From Stenogyne calaminthoides (taxonomy: Eukaryota; Streptophyta; Magnoliopsida; Lamiales; Lamiaceae), in contig JBBCBC010000037.1 of the NCBI GenBank assembly GCA_037126765.1, positions 7,755,263-7,819,262 on the forward strand: a stretch of 64,000 nt of DNA, read 5' to 3'. Shown piece by piece: positions 21,670 to 34,439 of the stretch (the first letter of the stretch is position 1; the number at the start of each line of letters is the position of its first letter). The translations under genes were made by a program, and so were the position numbers. The notes beneath the pieces are model-generated. The model was not told the origin of the DNA, made no database searches, and worked only from the letters and a program-made list of their open reading frames with translations.

Positions 21670-23315
21670 TGTAACACCCCGTCCCAATTTTAAATAGAAT
21701 AATAAAAGAAACGAACTTAATAAAATAAATATTTGATTTAAAGATTTTTCTAATGATGGTAGAGCGTATATGTTTGCAAATGTTTTGATTTTTCAGGGAA
21801 TGTACAAACACTTTGAGCCGGGAGCACTCTTAGCACTGTAACTGAATATTTTATTAAGGTTTGATTAATAAAATACAACATAAAATTTAATTATCCAAAG
21901 ATGCATTTTAAAGCTTTTAAACTGACTTAAAGTTCTACCAAATGAAAGAAGAGTTGATATGCTATGAAACTTGTTTACCGTGAAACTGATTTTTTTTTAT
22001 AGGTATATTCTTTAGTAATATAAGTCACACCCTTCAATTATCACTGTGATACTCTCTGCTATAATATGAATAACACTCTTCACTTTTATTAGTAATATTC
22101 TTTATAGTAAAAAGTCACACCCTTTATAGTAAAAAACCACACTCTTTATTAATATAAGTCACACTCCTTAACCAGTTTCACCGTGAAACTTGTTCACCCT
22201 ATACTTTGCCATGAAAGAAATATTATATGAACAAATAAATAATAAAATTCGATAATGACAACCCTATCGTGTCGAAATAAAATTAAACTACCAAATGATA
22301 GTCCAACTATGTTTGTAAATTGTTCCATATAAATATATGTAATTAAAATAATAAATATGCCCTCCAAGCGCATCATTTACTCATCTTCCGATTTCAAGTG
22401 CAACATTTTCGTATGTGATATTTACATAACATATTAGCTAAGTTAAATATAACAACTAGATAAATATTGTGTAGTAAATAATTAAAAATGTAAGAAGCTT
22501 CCTAAGTAAATATCTAGATATTATTACCATTTGATCATATCTACCATCCATTTTCATCTACTTTATAAAACTCAATCTCATCCCTCCTTCTTCACCAAGT
22601 GGCCGATCGCCCGATCTCTCTCCTGCAAATAGACTTCATCTTCCTCTCTCATCCTACACTATATTCCACTCTTAAATTATCAGCAAACCTTTCCTTTCTA
22701 CTCTCAAACCAATTGGCTCTTGTTTCTCCAAGAAGAAAGAAGTCTAGCTCTTCTTCATCATTACCAATCTTCGACTTTCTCCTTTTCCATAAGAGGCAAC
22801 TCCACTGCGCCTATGGTTGGCATAGCCAACAAGCCTATGAAAAATCAGTTTGAATGTTTGTGAGTTAATGATTTCAGTTACATGCGATATTTAACTGTGG
22901 CAAAGAAGAATCTCACTGAGCTAGTTGTTTGCTCACCAAAATCTACTTAACATTTTGCAAATTAAGAACGGAGTGCGGTGGAGGACTGGTGGATCGCCTC
23001 GAGGGCTCATCTAGTTATATTACTTCAAAGATTGATTTCATTGCATGATTTTTGATACATTTGAATAATGAGTTTTGAGATTTTGCAAGTGTTACTATGG
23101 AATTAAGTTGCATCTCTAGGTTAAGATTGAGTATGTTTTATATGAAAAAAATTATGTGAATTTTTAATGGGTGAATTTTATTTCAAAATATCTGGAGTAT
23201 AAGGTTTTCCGCTGCTAGTTTTAGAACAAATTCGTCTATTTAGTCAATTTTTGGTCCTCAATTATTTTTCTTTCTAAGTGGTCCTCAAAGGTTATACTAA
23301 AATTGGGATGTGACA
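21670..23315. repeat. Candidate old solo LTR
   Basis: The segment starts TGTAACACCCCGTCCCA and ends GGGATGTGACA. Such ends are common for plant gypsy LTRs; they are TG..CA and partly inverted. A TATA-like ACTTTATAAAAC at about 22,559 is followed by a pyrimidine-rich leader. Flanking bases ATTTA and ATTAC do not match well, so the target duplication is not proven. It is present in both copies. It could instead be another AT-rich repeat. Confidence 0.4.
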
Positions 23316-23399
23316 ATTACATATGAGATTAAATTAAAAAAATTAATAATTATGAAATTATTTTAATAAATGTGTAAAATTATGGAATTATTTTAATTT

Positions 23400-23835
23400 A
23401 ATTAATAACGGGTGCAATTTTCCCTTTAATAAATTTTGACCATTTCAAATGAAATTTTCCCAAGATAGGGTATCCTAGAATATTTTAATCATCAATTTTT
23501 ATTTTCAAAAGGAAAACACTTTGAATTTCTTGCAGCATCAATACTGTATAGATACTCTCGTCTTTTGAGTTTTGATCATCAATTTTATTTTAACAGAAAA
23601 AAGAAAAAAACACTTTGAATTTCTTGCAGCATCAATATGGTATTGATACTTTGGTTACCGTACACAATACGTGTTGGGTCAACCCACGGAATAATCAAGA
23701 TTGGAATTCAGGGAACTGGTCCGGTGGTGTGAGGAGAATCTCTCTGAATTGTGAGGCTCGGAGTAATAGGACGACTGATGGGTTTTTGAATCTGAAGCCG
23801 TCCAAAAATTCTAGATTGGGTATGCACAATTATAT
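23400..23835 (+). pseudogene. Relic of a lectin-less receptor kinase (promoter plus EGF/PAN fragment)
   Basis: Bases 23,430-23,670 resemble the promoter of G4 (13,970-14,115: TTTTGACCATTTC..., TTTGGTTACCGTACA). They join directly to coding sequence (NPRNNQDWNSGNWSGG, LNCE, TTDGFLNL), skipping the ATG, signal peptide and first EGF cysteines. Nothing of the membrane or kinase part follows. Copy B has the same relic at about 57,870-58,260, further shortened. It is a dead gene fragment older than the duplication. Confidence 0.75.
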
Positions 23836-24719
23836 AAAGTATAAAATATATAAAAAAACATTAAAATCATATACAATTCAAAATACAAAAACAAGTTCCA
23901 CAAAAAAGAGTAAGTGAGTAACATAAACAAAACATAGAATATCTATATATAGTTTGAAAACATATAATATTAAAAGTTACGAGTAAAAAAGTTTTTTCAT
24001 TTAAAAACATATTACAATTGTTCTCGACGAGTTCTCATGTTTTAAAAGTAATTCAAAATGTTATTATTGCTCATTTTGGTAGTGTTGTTATAGTTCAGTT
24101 TGACAACATACTTCACACCATCAAGAAATTTTGTTAATCTACTAAAATTCTCCATTACAATTATTCACATCAAATTTCCTTCTTTACACTTGTTATGGAT
24201 CCGTCATTATTACATATGTACAAGGATATATGAGTTGGTGAGAAATTATATATATGTATATATATAAGTTATATTCTATTCTTAATAAATAGTGGTGTTA
24301 AAATTGTGGTTAGTGCATCTTTGTTAATGTCATTCTATTAATCATAGATCAAGTTTCAATTTTTGTTGGTCACACTTTTGTTCCTTTATTCTTTCAGGTT
24401 TCAATCTTTTGTTGATCACATTTTCATTCCTTTTTTTTCCTTTTTTTTTTACAAATTATTTGAGGCTAAATATTGAAGGTTCTTCCTTTTATAATCATAA
24501 ATCAGGTTGAGGTCGTTTTTTGCATACTTATTGTTGGAACCACAATTATTAATAATTTAATTGTAAACACTTTTTTTTAATGAATAATCTTCACTAAATT
24601 CACATTTTTTTATTTGATTATTCATTTTATAAACATATCCTTAGAGAATGATCAGATCAATAGTATTATATATATATATATATATTAATACTATATATTG
24701 GTAAACTTGATTCAGCTTA

Positions 24720-25760
24720 TGTGGCGAAACCACGTTATTTTGTTTATTGCATGGAATTTTTTAGAATATTTACTTCAATTGTGTAATTATTAATTTGAGT
24801 TCTGCATTGGTTATAATTATTTATTGCAATTGTGTAATTATTTTTTATATTGCAGATAATTTTTTTTATATTGCACGGAGCATTGTTGTGGATGGGCTTC
24901 TTTTCTGTTAATAACAATTCTTCTAATTCGATGATTTTTTTTTGTCTAAATATTCATGTTTTGTATATTTAATCTAATGCGATTTTTCTAATTTGATGAA
25001 TTTGTTAATTTGATTTTGTGTTGTATATTTAATATGATTTTATTTTTTATATTGCATAATATATTGCAAGGAGTATAGAGGTAAGTAATTTGAGTTCTGA
25101 ATTGATTATGAATGTTTATTGCAATTATGTAATTATTTTATTTATTGCATGGATTTTTTTAGAATATTTACTGCAATTGTATAATTATTAATTTGAGTTC
25201 TGAATTGATTATGATTGTTTATTGCAATTGTGTAATTATTTTGTAGAATTTTTTTATATTGCACGGAGCATTGAGGTAAATAATTTGAGTGCTCCTAAAT
25301 TAAGTGGAAGACCCAGGTTCGATTCCCTTTGGGAACGAATTGGAGTATGGGAGTTATAAGGAGGCTTGGTGAATTTGTAGAGTTTTTGGGTGCTTGGTGT
25401 ACTAACTACTAACATCTAATAACTAACTTTGTCCGACCAAAAAAAATAATTTGAGTGCTAAATTAGTTGTGGATGGGCTTTTTCTTTTCTGTTCGTAGCA
25501 ATTTTTCTAATTTGATGATTTATTTTTGTCTAAATATTCACGTTTTGTGTATTTAATTTGAAACGATTTTTCTAATTTGATAATTTTGTTAATTTAATTT
25601 TGTGTTATATATTTAATATGATTTTATTTTTTATATTGCATGATATATTGTAGGGAGTATTGAGGGAAGTAGTTTGAGTTCTGAATTGATTATGAATGTT
25701 TATTGTAATTATATAATTATTTTGTTTATTGCATGAAATTTTTAATATTGCACAGATTTT
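24720..25760. repeat. Field of degenerate repeats
   Basis: A motif of the type TATTGCAATTGTGTAATTA, followed by TTTTATATTGCACGGAGCATTG and AATTTGAGTTCTGAATTG, recurs with variation at about 24,760-24,890, 25,090-25,150, 25,200-25,275 and 25,690-25,750. Its origin is not recognised; it could be old tandem duplication of a single AT-rich unit. Confidence 0.55.
25294..25443 (+). mobile_element. SINE (tRNA-derived, probably 5'-truncated), copy A
   Basis: This 150-base insert is flanked by a 16-base target duplication AAATAATTTGAGTGCT (25,278-25,293 and 25,444-25,459). It contains a perfect RNA polymerase III B box GGTTCGATTCC at 25,316-25,326 and ends in an A-rich run. No clear A box is seen, so the 5' end may be truncated. 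Copy B has the same insertion. Confidence 0.85.
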
Positions 25761-26788
25761 TTCAAAATTTTATTATAAATCTATTAATTATCTTTGTTTA
25801 AAACAATATCCAATTTTATCCTAGACATTATTATTAAATCGATGCATAATATTTCAAAATTAAATTCAAATTTGAAACAACGACATAGGCCATTGACACT
25901 CGGCAATAATATATCCTCGACATATATTTTACTACTAGATTAGTTTATTAATATCTTTGATTATAAATTCATTGAAAAAAGTACATATCTATTATCATGT
26001 ATTCCTATGGAATTGGAATTTAAATTTTATATCTTTTCTTTGTTAATTGAACTTTCAAAATTAATAAATAAACACCTTAACCATTAGAAATTATGACAAA
26101 ATTTGTTTACTTTGATGCTACCCTATAAATCTATTAATTATATTTGTACAAAATAATATCTAATTTCAGCCAAAAATATATTTTAAAAAATCTCTGAAAA
26201 ATTTAATTGTTCGAAGTATTTTAAAATAGAAATTAAGTATTTTGAAATATACCGTAATTAGAGAGGTGGGGGTTGATTTTCAATTAGTAGATAAGAGATG
26301 TATTGTTGGTTGGTACGAAAATGTGAAAGAAAAGTATAAAAGTGGAGAAAGAAAAAAATGTGTAGTTATATATTAATAGAGTGACAATTGACATAATTTT
26401 GAATAAACTTAGGAATAATTATTAAGAAAAGTAGAGCCATATATAACTTGCTAAAAAAGGAAATACAAAACTTTGATTGTGACTTCCGAAATGACAAAAT
26501 GTAAAGTTTTGCTCGGAATGAAGGATGTATATTATCCACATTAATATTAAAAATAAAATTATGTCAATAATTAAATTACTTATGTTAATTAAATATTTAA
26601 AGTATTTAATTAAAATAATATTGTAAACTTTTTTAATCCCGCAAAATTCACGGGGTTACGTACTATTGTATGTATATATTTTAAAGAGATGTAAGAGAGA
26701 GATGAGAGATAAGTTGTAATTTTATTACGTATTAAATAATGAATTAAAAATAAAGAATCTAGTTTTAAATTAATTTCGCTGAACAATG

Positions 26789-26891
26789 ATTCATAGATTT
26801 GAAATCACTTATTTAGATTCATAAGTGAATTTAATAAATCCTTTCATAAATCCACTTATGAATCTAAATAAGTGATTTCAAATCTATGAAT
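26789..26891. repeat. Perfect 39-bp inverted repeat (hairpin) with 25-base loop
   Basis: The left arm 26,789-26,827 is the exact reverse complement of the right arm 26,853-26,891. Copy B keeps the right arm but not the left arm. The hairpin lies 570 bases upstream of the G6A start. Confidence 0.9.
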
Positions 26892-27396
26892 TCATAAATT
26901 AATTAATTTTAAATTCATCCTCAAATCAAATCTCTCAATTTGAATCTAAATGGAGCCTAAGGGTGAAAGAGAGATCCACGTGTTTTAATTTGGGTAGGAT
27001 CAAATCCAGTTGTGCAGATTTCATATCAGTGCAAATTTTTTTCACAAGATTTTGTCATAAATTAATCAGGGGTGCAAATATCTTGACTCACATAAATTGG
27101 CGTCTAGTTACACAACAGCTGAAATATTTCGAGGCCCTACCGCCAAGCCCAATGGGCTCCATGATTCGATTCGGTAGATCCAAATATCAGTCAAGAGTCT
27201 TAAGAACCTGCCTTGCCGTGAAGGGAGGGGCAATGTTCAATTTTGAGCACAAATTAGACTTAATACTTTCCAATTCCATCGTGTGGCCCCGAAAATGGAG
27301 AAAAAAAATGTAAGAATTATGTTTATTGGTTGAATATTCAAAACCACATCATACTGCATTAAATATTCAACTAAATGGCGCACTTAAAACTCCAAC

Positions 27397-27403
27397 TATA
27401 AAA
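27397..27403 (+). promoter_or_regulatory. TATA box of G6A
   Basis: TATAAAA lies 60 bases before the ATG at 27,457. The same box and flanks are at 60,987-60,993 before G6B. Confidence 0.55.
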
Positions 27404-27456
27404 ACTAGTGCAAATCATCATAATCCCATGCATTCTTCCCATCTCTAGTCCGAACA

Positions 27457-30400
27457 ATGGAGACAAAAGTTGTGCAACAATTTATCATCTTTGTTATTTT
27501 CCTTCCTTTCCTCTGTTTGAGCTTAGAAACAGACACCATATCTTCCAGTTTAGTTGTCAAAGATCCAGATACCATAGTATCTCGAAAGCAGGCGTTCAAA
27601 TTGGGATTCTTTACCCCTGAGAACACCACCAACCGCTACTTAGGGGTCTTGTACGCTTTCTCAAAAGAAACCGTGGTATGGGTCGCAAACAGAGACAAAC
27701 CCCTCCACGATTTTGCCAACACTGTAACTATTTCGAAAGACGGCAATCTGATCCTCATTAATGGGAAGAATCAAACTGTGTGGTCAACCAATGTCGCCAC
27801 TACTTCTCCAACTAATGCCACTCTTCGAATTCTGGACACCGGAAATCTTGTGCTCCGGAACATTGCCACAAATGCCACGATGTGGGAGTCCTTTTCACAA
27901 CCTACAAATGTTGACTTGCCGGGTATGAAGATAAGCCACAACACAAAGACTGGGAAGAAGGTGGTACTATCGGCATGGAAAAATGCCACCGACCCTGCCT
28001 TAGGAAGTTTCACTTCCGGGCTCCAAGTTTTGAGTATCCCAGAAAGCTTCATGTGGAAGAACGGGCGCCCGTACTGGAGGAGCGGCCCGTGGAACGGAAA
28101 GATTTTTATCGGGGTACACGACATGTTTTATCCGCACCTGGATGGATTGACGCGAGTGGAAAACGATCACGAGGGCACTTTCTACCTCATGCAATACGGA
28201 GAGAAGGCAATTGTGGTCCTCCAGCCTTGGGGAATCTTTGCTGTGATGCTGTGGGATGATCAGAAGAAGAGTTGGGATGAGGTATACCATTCTCCTCAAA
28301 ACGAATGTGATCTTTATGGAAGGTGTGGCCAGTTTGGGAGCTGTAATGTTAAGGCTTCCCCTATCTGTTCTTGCTTGAGGGGGTTTGAGCCTGTCAATAA
28401 ACAAGAGTGGAGGAGTGGGAATTGGACTAGAGGTTGCCAGAGGGCAGTTCAATTGAAGTGTGGAACTTCAGATGGATTTCGAGGCTTCAGTTTATGAAGG
28501 TTCCGGATTTCCCTCAACCATTCTCTAATTATGATATACAAGAATGTGGGAGGAGATGTTTGGGGAATTGTTCTTGCGCAGCTTATGCTCATGAACCTAC
28601 AATCGGTTGTATGCTTTGGAGTTATACTTTGATCGACCTCCAGAACTTCAACGATGTTGGTCTTGATATTTATGTTCGTCTCGCGTCTTCAGAATTAGGT
28701 ACGTCTCATTCTTATATCCTCAATTTACTGATTAGTATTCCTGAGGAATTTTACGTAATGAGTTTGAGCTCCTTTTCATTTTTATCAGATGCTCACAAAG
28801 ACTAGAAGATACTGTTTATCATAATTCCACTAGTCTTGGCTTTTGTTTGCATATTAGTTTTCATCTTCATTACTCGGTGCAGCTGGATGGTAAAGAGAAA
28901 AGGTGAGATTAGCCGGCCAATTACTTGCTTGTACAGTATATGTATAATAATAATAATAATTGAATTCAACTTCACTCCTGTATTAATTGTTGTATCTTAA
29001 TTTCTGAAATCAGGAGCCAAAACAAAAGACAAGAATGTCCTTGAAGCAGGGCAAACATTTTCATCAGATTCAACTGTGATTATACTCAAACATGAATCTG
29101 AGAAAGTAAAGATAGGAGAGTTGCCAGAGTTCACTTTCGAAACGCTTGCAAATGCTACAGATCAATTCAACGAAAATAATCTTCTTGGGAGGGGAGGTTT
29201 TGGTCCTGTTTATAAAGTATGACCGATCTTTCTTCCAATTTTGCATCATCACATTTTTTAAATAGCAACCTTTACTTATTGTTTTCGAGCATGTGTGCTT
29301 GTATAGGGGAATCTGGAAAATGGGAAAGAAATAGCTGTCAAGAGACTCTCTTCAGCTTCTGGACAAGGAATGCAAGAATTCATGAATGAAGTGATCGTCA
29401 TCTCCAAACTCCAACACAGGAATCTTGTCAGATTGTTGGGGTGGTGCTTAGAGAACGAAGAGAAGATTCTAATATACGAATTCATGCCAAACAAAAGCTT
29501 GGACGTTTGTTTCTTTGGTCAGTTCACCCTCTAAACACCAATTCTAATTTCTGTATATATATTATATTTTTAATTTCCCGACATAATTCTTTTATATTTT
29601 CTATAGATCCTACACATCCATCACATAAGATTTTAGATTGGAAGAAACGTTTCAATATCATCGAGGGCATTGCTCGAGGCCTTCTATATCTTCACAAGGA
29701 CTCGACACTAAGGATCATTCACCGTGACCTTAAGCCAAGTAATGTGCTACTGGATGACGATTGGAACCCAAAGATCTCCGATTTTGGCTTGGCACGAATT
29801 TTCGGAGGAAACCAGGAACATGACAATACTGCAAGAGTTGTGGGAACATAGTAAGAGATTAATCTTGAAGTAGAATAGTCATGCTGTTAACTATTAGTTT
29901 GTTCATGCCAATTTATACAATGCGTGATTTTGCAGTGGATACATGGCGCCTGAATATGCAACAGAAGGCAGATTTTCTGAAAAATCGGATGTCTACAGTT
30001 TTTTTGGTGTATTGGTGTTAGAGATAGTAAAAGGAAAAAGAACACGCATTATTACAACCAGGAGCTGTCTTTGAGCCTTTTAGGATATGTAAACCCTTTC
30101 TCCTTAGTAATTATTAGTACATCACTCTTTCTTTAATTATTTATCAGACAAATAACCTAGTGTTATTTTGTTTCACTAAATTTCAGGCCTGGAAATTGTG
30201 GAATGAAGATAATGCTTTGGGTTTCGTGGATCAAAGTATAGCAAATTCAAGCTTGGAGCAAGAAATCACCCGGTGCATTCAGATTGCCTTGCTGTGTGTC
30301 CAAGAATTTGCTAAAGATCGGCCTTCAATTCAAAATGTTGTTTCAATGCTTAGTCGTGAAATCGTTGAGCTACCACTACCACAGCAGCCGGTGTTTGCTG

Positions 30401-30501
30401 ACAAGTGGAATGCCTTGGCTACTGGATCCACACAGCCTGCAAACCCAGTTATCCAAGACTCCATTAATGGCCTAACGCTCACTGCCCTCGATGGTCGATG
30501 A
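27457..30501 (+). pseudogene. G6A: G-type lectin S-receptor-like kinase pseudogene
   Basis: Exons are recognisable at 27,457-28,698, 28,789-28,902, 29,014-29,216, 29,307-29,517, 29,607-29,850, 29,936-30,088 and 30,187-30,501. Exon 1 encodes a signal peptide, bulb lectin domain (VVWVANRD), S-locus glycoprotein segment (WRSGPWNG), EGF (CDLYGRCGQFGSC) and PAN. One T is missing near 28,477 relative to G6B, giving a frameshift. The membrane exon has TAG at 28,803-28,805 where G6B has AAG. Exon 6 has a T run lengthened by three and an A run shortened by one, the latter shifting the frame. The kinase motifs are otherwise present (GRGGFG, VKRL, HRDLKPSN, DFG). Several lesions are at homopolymers. Confidence 0.85.
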
Positions 30502-31289
30502 GATTGGACCCCCACAATCGCCAACCTCTCCTTCGATATATCATCAACCTATTTAACTTAATTTACAATTCTGCTCTGTATTAATCTAAATATCAATTTC
30601 CAAAATTACGTATCTATGTATACAAATAAGTTTGTCATGTATCTATTCTTTACTTACTTTTTAATATTATCAATAACACAAATATTTATATTATAAATTT
30701 AGAGAAGGGAAAAGTGTTAAATTTTCGAAATTAATTAATTAAAACGAAAATGTTACTTTAGCTAAACAAAAAGAGATATTTTCTTCTAAGATTTAGTACT
30801 ATATATAAACTAATACTTGAAATATAATGAGTTATTCCAATTTATTTACAAGTAATATAACTGCTATTTACGTAATCGAATAATTCATGCATATATAGAC
30901 TAAGATAACATTTCTTAGTAACTAAGGAGTCTTGAATTAGTGTACATTACGTTAATCGTGTGCCATTCGATTTTTCCACATAAGTAAATCATTTATAAGA
31001 AAAATACACTTACATAAACATGGATCGAGAATTTGAGACGAAGATGAATATATATATCCCTAATTTTAGCAGTTATTCATCAAATAGATTAGAAAAATTC
31101 GTAGTAAAAGTGGTTGTAGATAAGAACGGAGAGGAATATTGCAGGAATCACAGTCGCCACAACCTATAATGCACAAATTCTTCTTAAAATATCACAATGC
31201 AGTATCGGATTTGCACCCGCATCTTTTAAGGGTACGATTCTCGAATTCGCGTATTCGGATGCTATTTGGAAGAGTTTTGTAATCATGCA
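30502..31289. other. Intergenic 3' flank of G6A
   Basis: This is AT-rich DNA with no gene seen. It is the last stretch before the transposon-rich spacer between the duplication copies. Copy B ends before this point, so it cannot be compared. Confidence 0.5.
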
Positions 31290-34200
31290 ATTAGACCTTT
31301 GCACCCATGTTTTTTCATCGGTACATTCCATGTCCTTGTTGGAAATGTATGAATGGAAAAAATGCCGTTAGTGGTCGAGAAAATTTGTTCGTCCACTTGA
31401 TGATTCCTGATATTGATAAAGCATATACCGTTTGGACATCTCATGGTGAGACAAGAGATAGATGTAGCTCAAGCAACCTAGGAAATGACTTTAGGTTTGA
31501 AGATACTGATTGGATCGCGGATATTTTTGATGATGTAGCGATTGTTGATACATCGAGTGGGGATGATGGTGTGATCTGCGAGATCACCCTTATATGTCGA
31601 GAGAAGTTAAGGGATTCTATTTTGAATATCGATTACCACTTTGTGGCCCGAGTGTGAGAAAACAACAAAACTGTCTACCGTTGTGTTGATATTGTTCAAC
31701 CTAAAAGCAAATTCACACCGGTTGTCCGTTTCGATTACTTCACAAGTATGTTGGAAGCGATTAGTGGTCTATTGCTGATGGAAATGTCTTTGCCTACGAG
31801 CATATGATGTTAAACAAATGCTCAAGTCCATCGGATTAACACATCGAAAAAATTCATGCTTGTCCGGTGATTGTATCTTATTTTCGGAAGGAGTATCGCG
31901 AAACTTCGATGAATGTCCCAAGTGTGGGGAGAAACGATATAAGAAAAATAAATCTCCCGCGAAGGTGATGTGGTACTTTCCGATAATACCAAGATTCGAG
32001 AGAATGTATAGTAAGCATTTGTGGATGCTAGAAATTTAACTTGGCATCATGATGATAGGATCAAAGATGGAATGCTAAGACACCCTGCTGATTCAACCCA
32101 GTGGAAGACATTCGATGTCAGACATCCAGAATTTGGCAACGAGCCACGACACTTGCGTCTTGCACTCTCAACTGACAGAATGAATCCATTCGGTATCCAA
32201 AGTACCAACCACAGTACATGGCCAGTGATACTATAAGTTTATAATCTTTCACCCGAGTTGTGCATGAAGCGCACTTACATGATGTTGTCTATGTTGATAT
32301 CAGAACCCAAACAACCTGGTAACGACATAGATGTATATCTGGCTCCTTCGATGGAGGACTTGAAGCTCCTGTGGAATGAGGGTGTCGATGTGTACGATGC
32401 TTGTAGAAAGGAGATTTTCAAGTTGAAGGTCATGCTGTTTGGAATTATCAATGACTTTCCCGCTTACGGGAATCTATCTGGATATAGTGTTGGGGAATAA
32501 TATGCACAAATCTATTCGGGGTGAATATTTAAATACAAATTTAATTCTTATAATTATTACTAGCATGAATTAATCCTATATTAATTCAAATAATAATCAA
32601 ACAACAAATCATGCATATAAAACACGTAAATCCTAAGCATGCGGAATTCTATGAGTTTACGTGAACGTACCTCTTGGGATGGCAATGGTCTGGACTGATT
32701 AGACTAACCAAAAGAACTTCCCAAGTATTCCCTTAATCCTTGCTCGACTATCCGGTGGTAGGACACTTGCGAACAATTAACAAAAGGAAAATAAATTATG
32801 TTGCACCACCTTTGTGGATTTGCTAATTTTTCCAACACATGGAATTGTACTTGAGAATGAAAGAATCATCCCCTATTTATAGAGTAGAGGTGGTCGAAAT
32901 TTTGGGGCAAAAAACAATGTGGGAAAAGACTTTTCTTGATCACCAAGAAATCTTGAATATATCTCCTATATTCTTTTTCCCATAATTATAATATTCCACA
33001 AAATTCCACCTACTCTTGTTATGGGATATTTTCGAAAATTATAGGGCAAAAATCCAAGATTTGAATCTTCTTGAATTTATGTGATATTCTTGTATTTTAA
33101 GAAATACATATCTTCCATAATATATTTTCAAAAAATCAAGAAAATTTTTCTTGCCTTTAATTATCCAAAATTTTCGAAATAATCTTCATGAATAACCAAG
33201 TGGGAGATTTCTTGAATTTAATGAGATAATCTTGTATTGCAAGAATACATATCTTCATTCCATAACAAAATTCAAAGAAAATCTTTCTCCTCTTTTATCC
33301 ATAAATTTCGAATTTAATGAGGAAAAATAAGCAACAATATTTATTTTATTTTTAAACACCTTTTTTCAGTTATTGGACTATATGTTGGGCTACTCAGGGG
33401 GCCTTTAGGAGAATTAAGATTGGACCTTCTAATGGATCTTGAATTATCAATATTGAGCCACAATATTATTCAAGCCCATAAATATTAATTAATCCCACTA
33501 CATAATTAATATTGCACTATCCATCTTAACTCATATTACAGTCAATATGGCTCCCGGTTATTATTTCCCGTGTTTAAGATTATCGAGCCCATTAATTAAT
33601 TCAAGCCACTGAAATAGCTTTCCGTTAATTAATATCTTTTGTCCTTGGTTAAGGAACGATTCAACATTATTATCCATACCGGAAACTAGTTCCACTTGCA
33701 AGATTTGGTATGATAAATCATATGAACCTCCCAAGGGGGCAAATCGAACAAGCGTACTTGCACACGATTCTCCGTATTAAATCTTAGCAATCGCATGTGA
33801 CCAATAATATTGCCCAAGATAAAAAGTATTGAATCTCGTTGATTCTCTACCCATGATAAGTCAAAGCAATAGTTACCAATCACACATGATCCTATTTAAG
33901 GAACGAAGATTAAGAAATAACGAACCACTGAGGTCTAATTCTTCCTTGTTCAGTTCTGAAGAATTTGTCCTCCTGTAGGTCCTATTCAGTGCATCAGTCA
34001 TGCACTAGTGTAATCTCTTGGTCAAGACAAGTCAATCCGAGCCTTACACTTCAACATTTCACGATGGGTTGTTCATTTCCATCTAGGTCGTGAATGGTGT
34101 ACTTTTAGTTACAAGAGATTGTTAATTTAATCTTCTGTGATCTGGTATCACTAAATTAACTACAATGAAACACGTACGATTTATTGAACAGTTATGCAGT

Positions 34201-34439
34201 AAATATATGTAACATTCGATGATATTTACGCATCAGTGATAAACAATTTATTTCAGTAAATAAGTTCAAAATTCAGTTTTGATTATACAAAGTAAAAGCA
34301 TACTTTCCAGTATAATCTCAACATATAGTGTGAAGGGGGCCGATGCATGTCCTTGTTGTACCAAGAAGACACATCACATTCGCTTGAGTCATTGTAGGAA
34401 GACCGTTTATATGGGACATAGGAGGTGGTTGGACCCAAC
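31290..34439 (+). pseudogene. CACTA (En/Spm) TNP2-type transposase relic, split by a solo LTR
   Basis: The first part reads like the N-terminal zinc-type domain found with CACTA transposases (CPCWKC, then VWTSHGE). It is followed by TNP2 signatures: LTHRKNSCLSGDCILF, CPKCGEKRYKKNKSPAKV, FPIIPRFERMYS, DGMLRHPADSTQWKTFD, FGNEPRHLRLALSTDRMNPFG, FGIINDFPAYGNLSGYSV. After the solo LTR (32,488-34,323) it continues with GADACPCCTKKTHHI and VYMGHRRWLDP until the second LTR. Frameshifts and stops are scattered, and the D/E catalytic region is incomplete. It once cut and pasted CACTA elements and is now dead. Confidence 0.85.
32488..34323. mobile_element. Solo LTR (1.8 kb) inside the TNP2 relic
   Basis: It starts TGTTGGGGAATA and ends TCTCAACA, with a perfect 5-bp target duplication TATAG at 32,483-32,487 and 34,324-34,328. 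Removing it rejoins the transposase sequence at LSGYSV. No internal retroelement coding is present, so it is a solo LTR left by LTR-LTR recombination. The superfamily is not certain; the TGTTGGGGAATA start would suit a copia element. Confidence 0.9.

Larger units (their letters stand above)
23836..27396. other. AT-rich intergenic region upstream of G6A
   Basis: No gene was found. This very AT-rich DNA contains a dispersed repeat field, a SINE and a perfect hairpin (listed separately). About 0.9 kb of it (around 25,530-26,420) is missing from copy B. A 116-codon frame at 26,963-27,313 is identical in both copies but has no recognisable domain, and is treated as promoter DNA. Confidence 0.6.
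1..30501. repeat. Segmental duplication, copy A
   Basis: Position 1 aligns with 38,977, and collinear similarity runs through six gene positions to G6. Matching start codons are 1163/40168, 14135/46950 and 27457/61047 on the plus strand and 7333/46307 and 20736/55009 on the minus strand. The offset changes from about 38,976 to 33,590 through indels, mainly the 6-kb retroelement present only here. The left end lies outside the window. Similarity by eye is in the high nineties of percent in exons. Confidence 0.95.

Noticed and set aside
22599..22853. 84-codon frame with a Ser-rich stretch, conserved in copy B
   Set aside because: It begins with GTG rather than ATG and lies within the candidate solo LTR. 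Indels between copies are not kept in codon multiples along its length.
24000..27000. CRISPR-like or tandem satellite array
   Set aside because: The repeats are degenerate, unevenly spaced and AT-rich. No regular spacer pattern exists and the organism is a plant.
26963..27313. 116-codon open frame identical in both copies upstream of G6
   Set aside because: No recognisable domain, and the surrounding non-coding DNA is equally conserved, so the identity reflects recent duplication. Treated as promoter DNA.
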